NCBI RefSeq assembly: GCF_000219625.1
Contig: NC_018210.1
Span: 1,488,001-1,552,000 of the forward strand
Direction: 5' to 3'
Length of the DNA stretch: 64,000 bases
Source of the DNA: Zymoseptoria tritici IPO323
Lineage: Eukaryota > Ascomycota > Dothideomycetes > Mycosphaerellales > Mycosphaerellaceae
Made by a program: the position numbers and the translations under genes. Under the pieces are notes generated by a model. The model was not told where the DNA came from and made no database searches. It saw only the letters and a list, made by a program, of their open reading frames with translations. This document shows, in pieces, positions 1 through 12,000 of this stretch; within the stretch, counting starts at the first letter, position 1, and the number at the start of each line of letters is the position of its first letter.

Positions 1-662
1 TTGAGAAAGTTGGCCGTCTCACTGTCGACAACGACTTTCTCGGAGGCGATCTCCTTCTCTACCTGATCGGGCAGCTTCAATGACTTCTTGTCCCAAGTCA
101 GGCGCTCATCCTTTTTCTTGGACAAGACGAAAAAATCCATGCCAGCAGTTGTCACGCTCACTACATTCCTCTCATGTAATCGTTGTATGTCCACGATCGG
201 GTCAGTCGAAAGAAGAGGCTCATCGACCTTGAATTTCCTGAAGCCCAGGTGTGCGTCATGCTCCGGATCCTCCGAAGGCGACATCAGCGACATGACGGAT
301 GATAGAAATTGCGCCGTCTCTCTGTCAACGTTCCACTTCTCCTCCTCGAACGTCGGTGGCAGTTTTGCGAACGGATCCATCAGGGCATCCTCCGGACCTG
401 GTGGCGTGAGAGGCAAAGAGATGCCCTGCATCGGATCGGTGCTGAAGTAGTCATGCCTTGCCGCCTTCGCGAGATCCCACTGCATGGACTGGGAATCATC
501 ATCGCTGCTCAGGAATGGGTCCGTCGAGGGAGGTTCTTGATTGTCGGAGCCGTCAAGATGCGGTGTGCTATCGCGATGGCAGACCTGAGAAGTTTGGTGA
601 CGATGTCCCTCGTCGTCGTACTTGACGAAGTCGAAGTAAACCATGGCGTCGTCCGCGTCCAT
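1..662 (-). CDS. Unknown acidic protein, N-terminal part (runs off the window)
   Basis: An uninterrupted frame reads on the minus strand from an ATG at 662 to the left edge of the window, so about 220 residues are visible and the C-terminus is missing. It begins MDADDAMVYFDFVKYDDEG and is rich in Asp, Glu and Ser, with a Pro-rich patch (LPLTPPGPED). I do not recognise the family. A short internal repeat is visible: EKWNVDRETAQFL near residue 115 recurs as EKVVVDSETANFL at the edge. The frame also stays open upstream of 662 to about 718, so a 5' exon is possible and the start is provisional. It is divergent from RPO41. No membrane segment or signal peptide is seen. That it is coding rests on the long open frame, the internal repeat and the protein-like composition. 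Confidence 0.6.
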   Translation of the reverse strand, partial: MDADDAMVYFDFVKYDDEGHRHQTSQVCHRDSTPHLDGSDNQEPPSTDPFLSSDDDSQSMQWDLAKAARHDYFSTDPMQGISLPLTPPGPEDALMDPFAKLPPTFEEEKWNVDRETAQFLSSVMSLMSPSEDPEHDAHLGFRKFKVDEPLLSTDPIVDIQRLHERNVVSVTTAGMDFFVLSKKKDERLTWDKKSLKLPDQVEKEIASEKVVVDSETANFL

Positions 663-1329
663 GTTAACGCTGGTGGGTCTTGAGTGTTCCAAGTGAAGTG
701 AGTCGAAATAGAGGTCATGTCAAGTAGAGGATGAGAACGGAAGAGGTGAAGTTAAGCATTGGTCTCCACGCGAGATGGAGCCAGCAGGCACCTACGTGAA
801 GTCGATTTCGAGAAACGAGGCTCAAGAGATCTATACTCACGGCTGTGATCTACCAAAGAGGAGGCATACCTTCGCGGACGTTCGACAACGTGGACACACC
901 CTCTTCTATTGATCTCCCGCCGATTGAGGATGCTTAGTGGAAGTTCGCATTGAGGCGAGACTGTCCGACTCACGTTTTGTGGGCATTCTGATCCTGATCA
1001 GACGGCCATGTGAAGGAGAGGGAAAGTCGCAAAGGGAACCTGAAGTTCTGCTGTGGAGGACTTCGACTTCCACCTCGGATTCGGGTTCGGCTGATCTTGG
1101 AAATGTGGCGATCTGCAGCAAGGATTCTCGCTGCTTGCTCGCGTGTCGGGTCTTGACGTCTAGAAAGATTTGCTGCCATCGCCGACGACTCCAAAGCTCC
1201 TATTGTTCAACCACCCAACTCGTCGCATTTCGTCCCTTTCCTCCGTGCAGTCCATCTTCCATCAAGAGGCTGCGTTGGCGATGAGCGACGTCGCAATAAA
1301 CTAATACTGTGCATATCAGTGCGTCAATC
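663..1329. other. Intergenic, divergent promoter region
   Basis: This lies between the divergent unknown gene (-) and RPO41 (+) and should hold both promoters and 5' leaders. Only short open frames occur. No convincing exon, RNA gene or repeat was seen. Confidence 0.6.
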
Positions 1330-4300
1330 ATGCTCGTTCGCTCTGCTGGACGTAGACAACGCCGCCAGACCTCCCAGATCCTCGCCGCCTCTTTCGCACA
1401 ACTATACCTGCCATGGCTTGCTCCCGCACAGCTTCAATGGAGTGCGGCTCGATCATCCTCTTCCTCCTCTTCGACTCCGACCCTTCGCCGCAATGCGCCA
1501 CGAACTCCCACTCGACCACGGACTCGAGCACTCGCCACAGCCGCAGACCATCACATTGTCCCCACCGATAGCCGAATACCGCCCATTGGCTATGGCTCAG
1601 GTTTCCGCGACGCCACGTACGATCCACATATCCCGTTCGATTTCGCAAGAGACGGCAGAGTCGGGTTCAGCGGCCTGGGAGTGCACCATCCAGAGCCGCT
1701 GATGGTACCTCCGCAGATTGGACCTGAGCCTGCAATAGTCAAGATCGGAGGCTTGAATTTCGCGGCTCGGGATACCTTGACTCATCTGGTCACCAGTCTC
1801 AGTGTCGGTCGCCGTGACAGAGCAACGGCGATTGTGCAGAGGCTGTCCGAGAAATGTGCACGCGATGCGCCGGAGCTTCTGCTCGCTCACACAGTGTACT
1901 TGGAAGATTCTCTACGGCTGGTCATGGCACACGGAAGGGACTCGCCTCAGTCGCATGTGATATTGAAAGAGATGCATAGATGGTTTGAAGTGGAGATGAG
2001 GGAGAAGGGCATTCCGCTGGAAGCGAGCATGATCGTCACAATGTTGCGAGCAGTCATAAGGACTCTGAGCGGATCGCGAAGGGATCGTTCAATACGTCGG
2101 TACGCCGATCTCGCGAGTCAACTCGGTCCGGAAATGCTGGAGAATGTGCTGGAGTCTGAGGAATATGACGACAATGAGTTCGCCATTTTGGGTCGTGCTA
2201 CGGTGGAATACTACGAGGACTTCGAGGAGGAGGCAATGCCTTCGCGGGAGGAAGCGGAGCAGGCCATCGAAGACGGTGTGGCCACTCAGCATCATGAATA
2301 CGTCGATCTGGTAAACACACCAGAAGTGCTTGCCACCCAACAGAAAGGAGAAGGTCTGAAGGGGATCAAGCGAACGATGGACGTTTTCAAGGACTTTCCA
2401 CCACTACCGCCGACCGCAACAACAGAGGAGAAAGAGAACAGGGCAGCACAACGACAAATTGCATTGGAGCGAACATCTGTCGAGGTCGCAGTTGAGCGAT
2501 GGAAGAAAGCCGACGAGGAATTGAGGAAGAAGGGTATCAGCACGGCAATGCAAACAAAGGACATGTCATCGATGATGTGGCAGTGGCATCAGCAATTGCT
2601 CCCAGCGCTCAAGCAGGAACTGGAGGAGGTCCAGAAGGAGATGGCTGATCCGGGCCGCGAGCACGATAGACATCTTTACGGACCATTTCTGGAGCTTCTG
2701 CCGCTCGAACATATCGCGGCGACGACAATCATGGTAGCGATGTCCAGCATTGCGCATGGCAAAAAGGATACCAGCGGCCAGTATGAGACTGATGTCAAGC
2801 TGAGCCACCTCGTCAGTGCTTTGGGCAACACAATCGAGTCTGACTGCAAGGCAGAGAAGGCTGGCAGTCAGTCGCGGAGAGGCGCGAAGAAGGCTCGGAG
2901 CGCAGGTCGCTTGAAGAAATCCGCTGCGAACCCTGCCTTGGAAGCTCCAGACGCCGACAAGACGTCAGCATCAAAAGGCAAGCCGAAAAAGCCATCGAAT
3001 AAAGAACTGCTGGCTGAGCTGGAATGGTCAAATCCAGTGAAGTTCAAGCTTGGGGCCATGTTGATCTCCAAGCTGGTCGAAACTGCAAAGCTGGCATGTC
3101 GGAGAGAGCATCCGCGTACAAAGGAGATGATCGAACAGATGCAGCCAGCTTTGCTCCATCAGATGAAGTGGATTCGGGGCAAGAGACAAGGCACGATTGC
3201 GCCGAACGTCGAGCTTGTCAAGAAGCTTTCATCTGAGCCGATACCTGCTCTGATTGCGAAGCGCATGCCCATGGTGGTACGACCGAAGCCGTGGAAAGGA
3301 TGGGAGGACGGCGGATATCTCCGTTTCCCTTCACCTATCCTTCGTCTGCCTGTGGGAGACAAGCAAGGGAAGAGCTACTTCCTCGCCGCCGCAGAGCGAA
3401 ACGAGGGCAAGGATCTCGAGACGGTCTATCGAGGTCTGACGGCATTGAGCAGCGTGCCTTGGAGAGTGCATCCAGGAGTCTTCAAAGTGCAGTTGGATGC
3501 GTGGAATTCTGGCGAGGAAATTGCAAACTTTGCGCCTCTTCGTCCCGCTACCGATCTTCCCCCAGAGCCAGAGTCGACTGACTTCGCCGAACGAAGAAAG
3601 TGGCTCGCACAGTGCCACGAGATCAGGAACAAGGCGACGGGCCTACACTCGAAGCGGTGCTTCCAGAACTTCCAGCTGGAGATTGCGCGGACCATCGTCA
3701 ACGAGACGATATACTTCCCGCACAACCTGGACTTCCGTGGGCGAGCTTATCCGATTCCGCCGTACTTGAACCACATGGGTGCCGACAACGTGAGAGGTCT
3801 GCTAGTGTTCGCTGACGGCAAGGAATTGGGCGAGAAGGGCTTGCGATGGCTCAAGACACATCTGGCCACCGTTGCTGGTCACGACAAGGCGAGCATGCAA
3901 GAGCGTCTGGACTTTACCGAAGCTCATTTGGACGACATCTACGACTCCGTGCGCAACCCGCTTACCGGCCGAAGATGGTGGCTCGAAGCGGACGATGCGT
4001 GGCAAACGCTGGCCGCATGTTTCGAGCTGACCGCAGCGTTGGACTCGCCAGATCCCACCAAGTTCGTCTCGCATCTGCCAGTTCAACAGGATGGTACTTG
4101 CAACGGTCTGCAGCACTACGCTGCACTTGGCGGTGATCGAGCTGGTGCAGCGCAGGTGAACCTCGAACCGAGCGATCGTCCTGCTGATGTTTATACCGCC
4201 GTTGCTGATGCAGTCAAAGCCGAAGTCGACAAAGACGCTGCAGAGGGCAACCTCGTCGCGCAAGTCTTGCAAGGCCGCCTGACACGCAAATGTGTCAAAC

Positions 4301-5724
4301 AGCCGGTCATGACCAACGTGTATGGCGTGACCTTCTACGGCGCAAAGGAGCAAGTCAGGAAACAGCTCGAGGTCCTCTTCCCGGAGGTCGGACCGTACGG
4401 CCCAGTCAACATGGGTAATATGTCGCACTATGTTGCCACCAAGATCTTCAAGTCGTTGGGAGACATGTTCAAGGGCGCACAGTCGATCCAAGCATGGCTC
4501 GGACAGTGCGCCGACCGCATCTCGACAAGTCTCACACCCGCTCAAGTCGAGGAGCTCAAGGTGACGCAAGGGACCGCCGGCAAGCGCTCCAGGGTGGGTA
4601 AGAGGAAGCCAGGACGAAGGAGCAAAGCAGAGCAGGCCGAGGAAGAAACCTCAACAGCAGCACCAACACCAGCCCCCTCCAACCCCGTCCTCGACACCCT
4701 CGCCTCGGACGTCAACAAGACCAAACCGCTCTTCAAGCAAACCGTCGTCTGGACCACCCCGCTCAAACTCCCCGTCGTCCAGCCCTACCGCGCCAGCAAA
4801 CCCCGCACGGTATCCACCACCATGCAAACCATCGCCATCCAAGAACAACACGTCTGGGACCCCGTCAGCAAACGCAAACAACTCCAGGCATTTCCTCCAA
4901 ATTTCATCCACTCCCTCGACGCGACCCACATGCTCCTCTCCGCGCTCAAGTGTACCGAAGAAGGCATGACCTTCGCAAGCATCCACGACTCCTTCTGGAC
5001 GCACGCCTGCGACGTAGACGACATGTCCCGCGTCCTCCGCGACGCCTTTGTCACCATGCATCGCGAAGACATCGTCGGCCGCTTGCGGGAAGAATTCCAA
5101 GCGAGGTACAAGGGGTTCATGTACATGGCCAGCGTGGTGGCGCAGAGTCCCGTGGGGCGCAAAATCGCCGCATGTCGCGCGAAGCTAAGGAAGGACGAAA
5201 CGTTGAAGATGAGTGAGCTTGCGTTGGAGGCGGAGAGGATGAGGTTGAAGGGGAGTGAGGATGCGGAGGAGAGGAGGAGGGGGGAGGAGATGGTTACGCC
5301 GGGGAGCATTTTTGAGAGTGAGGGGGATGGGGAGGCGTTTCTGATGCCGTCGGAGATGGCGGGGCAGAGGTTGGGGGAGTTGCCTGGTGGGGGGAAGAAG
5401 TCGAAGACTGCTGTCGATGGTGACGATGGAACCGCACGAACCGCTGATATCGAGGAGACGAATGTCGACGCGGACGTCCTTGCTGCGGACTTGGAGAGTC
5501 ATGACCTCCCTGACGAGCTACCAGACGGTGGAGACGCACTCGAAGCATCTGCAGACGAGGCGTCGACTGAACCCGCGACGGAGAAGAAGAAGAATAAGAC
5601 CCCAACGAAGAGGCCCACGCCCAGGAAAATCCACGTCTGGCTACCGTTGACGTTCCCCGAAGTCCCCGAGAAGGGCGACTTTGATGTGAGGAGGTTGATG
5701 GAGAGTCGATACTTTTTCCACTGA
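1330..5724 (+). CDS. RPO41: Mitochondrial DNA-directed RNA polymerase (T7-phage type)
   Basis: This single-exon gene of 1464 codons encodes the single-subunit polymerase that transcribes mitochondrial DNA in the matrix. The frame opens at a GTG at 1309, but the first ATG is at 1330 and begins MLVRSAGRRQRRQTS, a basic mitochondrial presequence. The C-terminal half carries the family motifs: DFRGRAYPIPPYLNHMG near residue 801; QDGTCNGLQHYAALGGD with catalytic Asp921; the fingers motif KCVKQPVMTNVYG with Lys990 and Tyr998; and the palm motif IHDSFWTHA with catalytic Asp1220. The protein ends in SRYFFH, as expected of the aromatic C-terminal foot. Two low-complexity insertions stand out: a Lys/Arg/Glu-rich one near residues 1085-1125 and a long acidic one near 1280-1430, just before the final segment. 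It converges on the polyketide synthase gene. Identity is certain from the motifs; import is inferred. Confidence 0.97.
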   Translation: MLVRSAGRRQRRQTSQILAASFAQLYLPWLAPAQLQWSAARSSSSSSSTPTLRRNAPRTPTRPRTRALATAADHHIVPTDSRIPPIGYGSGFRDATYDPHIPFDFARDGRVGFSGLGVHHPEPLMVPPQIGPEPAIVKIGGLNFAARDTLTHLVTSLSVGRRDRATAIVQRLSEKCARDAPELLLAHTVYLEDSLRLVMAHGRDSPQSHVILKEMHRWFEVEMREKGIPLEASMIVTMLRAVIRTLSGSRRDRSIRRYADLASQLGPEMLENVLESEEYDDNEFAILGRATVEYYEDFEEEAMPSREEAEQAIEDGVATQHHEYVDLVNTPEVLATQQKGEGLKGIKRTMDVFKDFPPLPPTATTEEKENRAAQRQIALERTSVEVAVERWKKADEELRKKGISTAMQTKDMSSMMWQWHQQLLPALKQELEEVQKEMADPGREHDRHLYGPFLELLPLEHIAATTIMVAMSSIAHGKKDTSGQYETDVKLSHLVSALGNTIESDCKAEKAGSQSRRGAKKARSAGRLKKSAANPALEAPDADKTSASKGKPKKPSNKELLAELEWSNPVKFKLGAMLISKLVETAKLACRREHPRTKEMIEQMQPALLHQMKWIRGKRQGTIAPNVELVKKLSSEPIPALIAKRMPMVVRPKPWKGWEDGGYLRFPSPILRLPVGDKQGKSYFLAAAERNEGKDLETVYRGLTALSSVPWRVHPGVFKVQLDAWNSGEEIANFAPLRPATDLPPEPESTDFAERRKWLAQCHEIRNKATGLHSKRCFQNFQLEIARTIVNETIYFPHNLDFRGRAYPIPPYLNHMGADNVRGLLVFADGKELGEKGLRWLKTHLATVAGHDKASMQERLDFTEAHLDDIYDSVRNPLTGRRWWLEADDAWQTLAACFELTAALDSPDPTKFVSHLPVQQDGTCNGLQHYAALGGDRAGAAQVNLEPSDRPADVYTAVADAVKAEVDKDAAEGNLVAQVLQGRLTRKCVKQPVMTNVYGVTFYGAKEQVRKQLEVLFPEVGPYGPVNMGNMSHYVATKIFKSLGDMFKGAQSIQAWLGQCADRISTSLTPAQVEELKVTQGTAGKRSRVGKRKPGRRSKAEQAEEETSTAAPTPAPSNPVLDTLASDVNKTKPLFKQTVVWTTPLKLPVVQPYRASKPRTVSTTMQTIAIQEQHVWDPVSKRKQLQAFPPNFIHSLDATHMLLSALKCTEEGMTFASIHDSFWTHACDVDDMSRVLRDAFVTMHREDIVGRLREEFQARYKGFMYMASVVAQSPVGRKIAACRAKLRKDETLKMSELALEAERMRLKGSEDAEERRRGEEMVTPGSIFESEGDGEAFLMPSEMAGQRLGELPGGGKKSKTAVDGDDGTARTADIEETNVDADVLAADLESHDLPDELPDGGDALEASADEASTEPATEKKKNKTPTKRPTPRKIHVWLPLTFPEVPEKGDFDVRRLMESRYFFH

Positions 5725-6053
5725 GGAGGTGAAGAGGACGGGGTTGGATCGGGTGGGACGTGTCTGTATATTTGTACGGTTGGGATTTGTGCATAGCGAA
5801 GGAAGGGCGTCTAGGGTATTGTATTGTGGGACAATCGGGGTATGATGGATGGTTCGATTACGAAGAGGGAGGGAGGTGGATGAGGTGGCTGGTGTTGTAC
5901 GATACCCTCATCTCGTAGCGTTGAATTGCACACAGGCTCAAAGAAGCACATATTTCTTCCTTCGGACATCACACGACACGCGGCCCGAACATAGCCGACT
6001 TTCCCACTCCGAGCGGTCGTGTACATCTCCAAGAAGCTCCAATATGCATCTTA
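5725..6053. other. Convergent 3' intergenic gap
   Basis: This separates the 3' ends of RPO41 (+) and the polyketide synthase (-). It should contain both 3' untranslated regions. No gene was seen. Confidence 0.6.
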
Positions 6054-9000
6054 CTACTCACGCCTAACCGTCTCCGAAAGCACAGCACTCTTCCTCGCAA
6101 TATCGACCGCGAGCTGACCAATAGGCTTAGCATCCAGCAGCTCGAAAACAGACATGGCCGCTTCGACTTCCGCCGCACACCAATTGCGTAGTTCCGCCGC
6201 CACGAGCGAGTCGACGCCGTACGAGGACGTCGGGAGAGAGATGTCGATGTCTGGTATTGTTAGTCGTTGAGCACACTTCCTTCCCCTCTTTGCAGCGGGC
6301 GGGCGGGTTTAGACTTACCCTCCGGCGCCATCATGAGCGACTTGGCGAGCTTGGCTGTCAGAGCGACTTGCACGATCGCGGCGGCGTCGGGGATGGTCGT
6401 CGCGGCCGCTAAGAGGGTTTTGAAGTTCGCGCTGGGGGTGCTGGAATTGTCGACGGTGGCAGTGGGGAGGTCCAGTTGGCGGAGGTAGCGGAAGCGGCTT
6501 TGTGCGTTGAGCCAGAAGTATGGATCGCGAGTGCCGTCGGCAATGTGGGCTGCGTTGGTGCCGCCTGAACCGATGCCCATGATTAATTGCGTTGGGCACG
6601 TGTTGGACTTTGAGGTGTAGCCCGTCACTGCGCTCTTGAACATGGTCAGTAGCTCCGTTGGCTCGATTATCAGGTCACCTAGAGCCTCTGCGATTGATGA
6701 TGCTTCTCTGTGCTCTTCGAGCCAACCGAAACTTCCGATACCGCCCAGATTCATCGTGGTTGCTTTCAGACCCATCTTGCGTCGGTAGTGGCACAGTGCG
6801 TCTTGATAGGTGTTGCCAGAGCTGTAATTGGACTGAGATGTATGTCAGCAGAGCGTTGCCACTCTGCAAGGGGCCTGCTTTCTCCTGACTTACCTGACCA
6901 GGACTGCCAATGAGGCCGGCGATCGAAGACAGCATGATGAAGAAGTCGACGTCTTTGGGCAGGACTTCGTGCAGATTCCAAGAGCCTGCAATCTTTGGCC
7001 GGGTCGCTGACATCCACTGTTCGTGGGTTAGGTTCTCGTACAGACCGTCTTGCAGGACCATAGCTGCCTGTACAACACCGCGAACTTTGGGCATGTCCGC
7101 CATGCTTTCCAACGCACTCTCCACATTCTCTCGATTTGAAATGTCGCAGCCAATGACTTTCACACGAGCATCGAGACTCTCAAGGTAAGCAATGGTCTGG
7201 GCGGCTTTGTCACCCACCTTCGTGGAACGAGACAGTAGGGCAAAGTTTCGCGCTCCGCAGTCTGCAAGATAGCATGCCAAAGCGCGACCCACGCCTCCTA
7301 ATCCGCCTGCAATGACATAGGTGGCATCCGCGGTGAGCTTCAAGGGATGCTGGTCATGTGGCATTGTCAACACTTGCGAAGTCTCATCCAGCCGCAGAAC
7401 GACTTTGCCAACGACGTCACTTCTCTGCGCCGCAAGGAACGCAGCCGTCAGATCGGTGTAGTTGAACACCAACGGCTTCGAGACCGGAGTCATACCCAAG
7501 CGGAACAATGCAAAGACTTTCGTCAGCAGAGTCGAGGCGAGCTGCGGCTCGTTTTGCAGGATGTACTTCATGTCAATGGATTTGAAGGAGACGTTTCTGC
7601 CCAAAGACCCGAGTCGGAGTGGTGCGTTGGCCTTGGTGTCTTCTAAATTGAAGTTGATGATCCTGCCGAGCGGTGAAACACAGCCGCAAAGCGATGCCAT
7701 GTCTTCCCCTCCGAACAGGTTGAAGACCACATCGAAACCTTTACCCCCAGCGATGCGCCAGACCGACTGCGCAAAGACCGCACTGGACGAGTCTAGTATG
7801 CGATTGGGTGAGAATCCAAAGTCTCTTTCGAGCACTATCCGTTTGGCCGAGGAGCTGGCGGTTGCATAAATGTCCGCGCCAAGATGGTTCGCTATGGTCA
7901 CCAGAGCTTGCCCAAGAGAACTCGCGGCCTGTGATATCAAAATCTTTTCGCCATGCATCAACCGGGCGGAGTCTACGGCTCCATAGTATGCAGCCATGAA
8001 CACGAATGGGGTCGCCGCTGCTTCCTCAAAGCTCATGGAGTCCGGAATCACTTGCGGGATATCCTGACTGACTGCGATATGAGTCCGGAACGCATTTGGA
8101 ATCACAAGAGCAACTCTGTCGCCCACCTCCAGTTTAGTGACAGCGGATCCGACCCGAGAAACAATGCCTGCAGCATCGGTCCCGAGCATGAGGCTGGGCT
8201 CCTTGCCAGAAGCTGCTCCAACGTCGGAGTAGTTGATTCCGTGCGCCTTGGCCTCGACTTCAACGAAGGTAGCAGGTAGCATTGTCGCCGCATCGTCGTC
8301 TACGGAGAAGAACAGAGTCTCTACACGGCTGTTCTTGGTCGTCTGTAGCTTTAGAGGCCGTCCGATCTGCTTCATCTGCTGGAGTTCTGGCTCTGGAGCT
8401 CCACCGAGATTCCGCATGATCCCATTCAGTGGTTCATCGTCCATGATTCGTGGCACGGTCATGTATCCATGGGCCTCCGACAGCTCGTTCTCATTAGTGA
8501 TACTACCCTCCACAGCCCACAGCTCAGAAATGGTCGCCCACAATCTGCTAGCTGTGACGTGGAGTTCGCTCTGTGGCCGAGCTTGCAGCCTAATCTCGAA
8601 TGGCCGAACAGCAGGATTCTCCGAACGTGCGACTCTCATCAGACCAGAGATGGCGCATGCCTCAGGTGGACAGATACCATTCTCATCATTGTTGCAGGCG
8701 CACCAGAGCAGCAGATTGCTCTTGAGAATAATGGTGCGGACTTTCTCAAACAGCTCTTGCGAAGGATTGTGGAACACTGGCGTTTCAACCTCGAGCAGAG
8801 ACACTACAGCGATGTTCTTGGCCGAGAGTTCGTTGCGGTGGGCTATCAGAGCTGCTTCTTCGAGTGCAAGAGATGTGGTGTTGACACCCTTGGCCCCGAA
8901 TTGTTGCTCCAGTGCGTGGAGGATCGAAGTGGCCATGTCTGATGGTATGTATGGTTTGACAATGAAAGCCTTGTCGAGGGCTGGCTGAACAAGATCCTTT

Positions 9001-12000
9001 GGCTTGGTCGACACCATAGTCGACAAGATCCTGGTGTTCTCGTCGTCTTCGATAGCCACGGCAACGTCAAGTCCTGAGAATTTGGCTTTCAGGAGGACCT
9101 CGCTCCACTCCTCTTGTGTCATCAAAGGGCCGCCGGTGCGCCCATCCTCTGATAGCCACCAACCTGGAAGAGTACCAAATATGACGCCAAAGTGATCAAG
9201 ACGCGCTGTCAACTCTCCAATGACGAGCTTGCCACCCGGTTTTAACAACTTGAAGCAATTGCTCAGCGTTACGTCAATTCGCTTCGTAGCGTGGAGGACG
9301 TTGCTGGCGACTATCACATCATATGTCTCGGCCTCGAAGCCTTGCTCGAGCGGATCCAATTCAATGTCCAGCCTTTGGTACTTCACATAGTTCTCATATG
9401 GCTTCAGATGCTCTTGAGCTTTGGCGAACCAGCCAGTGGAGATGTCCGTGAATGTGTAAGAGCCGAAACGAGGTGCCCGGCCGTCATCGTGTCCAAGAAT
9501 CGTCACCACAGGAACGCTCACAGATGCCGTGCCTGCTCCGATCTCCAACACTTTCATGCCAGGGTTCTCATGGCCGAGCAGGTCGAACAATTCTCGGATC
9601 ATGTTCAACCCTGACTTCGAACACATTGCATCGGCGTAGAAGTTGGACAGCGTATCGTCAATGAGCATTATGGGCAACGGCTGCTGACGTCCTGTCAACA
9701 GGTCTGAGAGCTCGCGACCCACTGCAACGAGCAGTTTCATATCGTGCGGATGCATCTGTTCTGCGCTTTCGAGAAACTCTGTCTCCTGCGCGGCAGTCAT
9801 ATCGCACCAATTGTCTGTTGATCGAGCTTGACCGAACAGCCTTCCAGCTCGACCGTCTTCGTATTTGTGCTTGAGCCATTGAGTATAAGGTATCCAGTGC
9901 CCGGTCAATGTCGCTTCCACCTCTGGAGTTAGAGCTTCCACAGCCCGTTTAAGAAAAATGAACGCTGCTTGGGTGAAGACTGCCTCGGCCATTCCAACTG
10001 AAGTTCTGGACTCCATATCCCTTGCAATGAGTTTCTGCATGTCAGATCCTGCCGTGTCGACGAGACTGACCACCGGCTTCCAGACATTTTTGGCTGCCAG
10101 TCTTCGCTCGACTCTTCCTTCAAGATTTTGCTGTTTTGAATCTCCAAGGCCTGTGAAAGTGCAGTCGCTGAGCTCAAGTAAAGTCTCCGACCAGTCCTTC
10201 CTGGCTACCTTGATTGTTGCAGCACAACTTTTCTGGCTGATCCAGGCAGATTTGACGAAGCCCAAGAATCCTTCGCCACTTGCTGTCGACAAATTGTTCG
10301 AAATGCGCATGAGTTTGAATTCAGTTGGAACGATGGTTTCACCTTCACCTTCGTGTCTGCCGTGGGTTAGTGCTTGGTATGCAGACTGCATCGCGCTGTC
10401 GAGGAAATTTGGATGAAGGACATAGGGGAACTCAAAATGAGCGGGCATCGTCTTCTTGGTGTCGCTGACTTCGATCTCGAATGTAGCGTATCCGTCTCCG
10501 GTTTTGACAGCTCTGAGACCTTGGAAAGACGGTCCATAAATGAGGCCAATCCTTGCAGTCGCAGCATAATGCTCCTCGGCGGTCATAGCACGCGTACACA
10601 CTCCTTCCGCATGCTCGAAAACGGCCTTGTCAGCGGCATGCGTAGCCGTGTACTCGGACACACTGGCTGGGTTGTCATCGTCGTAGACAATCGAGATCTG
10701 ACCCGAGCAATGCTCCTTGTACCTCCGCTCAGGCCCGTGAGATATCTCAAGGGACTCAAAGCTGAAATCATACCAGTTAGAAAAGCCTCGAGTTCCGCGC
10801 CGCTGAGGCCGCAACTTGGTGAAAACTTCAAGTCCCGGATCGGACGCAGGAATGACCAGTGCACGACGGATGGCAACGTCACGAAGATCGAAGCTTTTGA
10901 TCATCTTACCAGGCACCGCGCACTGCTTGACGCCCTCGATGGCTGCACAAATCATGGCTGCGGCAGGAAACACATCGCTGCCACGAACGACGTGGTCAGC
11001 AATCCAAGGCTGCTCCGAGACATGGATATAGTTCTTCCAAGTCGGCTCTGCCCATGAGAATTCTCGGATCGGCTCTCCCAGCAAGTCGGTGCGAGGCGAG
11101 TGACGGAAACGTAGACTCTTGGACAAAGTGCTTTCCTGCCAATATCTGGTCTCGTGATTCCACGGATATCTGGGCAATTCGATGACAGGAGCCCATGGAG
11201 CGACGATCTGAGGACGACTGTTCACCCTGGCAATGTCGACGAACACACCCGCCGACCAGAGTGCCCCGGCGGTGGTAAGTGCCGAGAGCTGTGCATTCTC
11301 CTTTCGCTGCAGAATGGAGTGGTATGCGATGGTGGCATTGGCGGTGTTGGTGCCGAGGATCTGCCGGAGCGGCCCCGCTAGCGCGGCCGCAGGACCAATT
11401 TCAACCACCTGTGTTATGCGACGACGTCCTGATCCTGCTCGTTGAAGGGCGGACTGCACAGCGGCATCGAACAGCACGGGCGAGACCATGTTTTGCACCC
11501 AATAATCAGCACCAAGATCTTCCGGCCGTACAAGAGCGCCGGTGACGCTGGAATACATGGCAACGCTCGCATTGCGATTGACTTTCGTGCTGACAGCGAG
11601 ATGCCGCAGGCTTTCACGATAGTCATCCGCAAGCAGCTGCATGTGCTTGGAATGATATGCCATCTTGACGCGCAGCCGGCGCACGAAGACGCCTGCGTCC
11701 TTGAGCTTCGCCTCTAGCTGGTCGAGCAGGCCAACATCGCCAGAAACCGTGGTGCTTTCCGGCGAATTGCAGCATGCGACGCTCACCACCTGCGCGTCCG
11801 ATGGCCTCAATCTCTGGATGTACATCTCCGTATCGGTTCGGGACAGTCCCACGGCCATCATGCCGCCACTTAGGTTGGGATGCTGCCGGGCGAGCTCTTC
11901 GGCAAGACGACCGCGATGGAAGGCGACCTGCCAGCTGCTGACCGCGGAGAGAGTGCCCGTCGCGTAAGCTGCAGCGATTTCGCCAGAGGAATGGCCAACA

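Noticed and set aside
1309..1329. GTG start for RPO41 (likewise TTG at 50943 for KCS1 and GTG at 27934 for the small membrane protein)
   Set aside because: Fungal nuclear genes start at ATG; the first in-frame ATGs at 1330, 51018 and 27961 were used.
3802..4569. A 255-codon minus-strand open frame
   Set aside because: It is antisense to the conserved catalytic core of RPO41 and has no motif; it is a shadow of that coding sequence.
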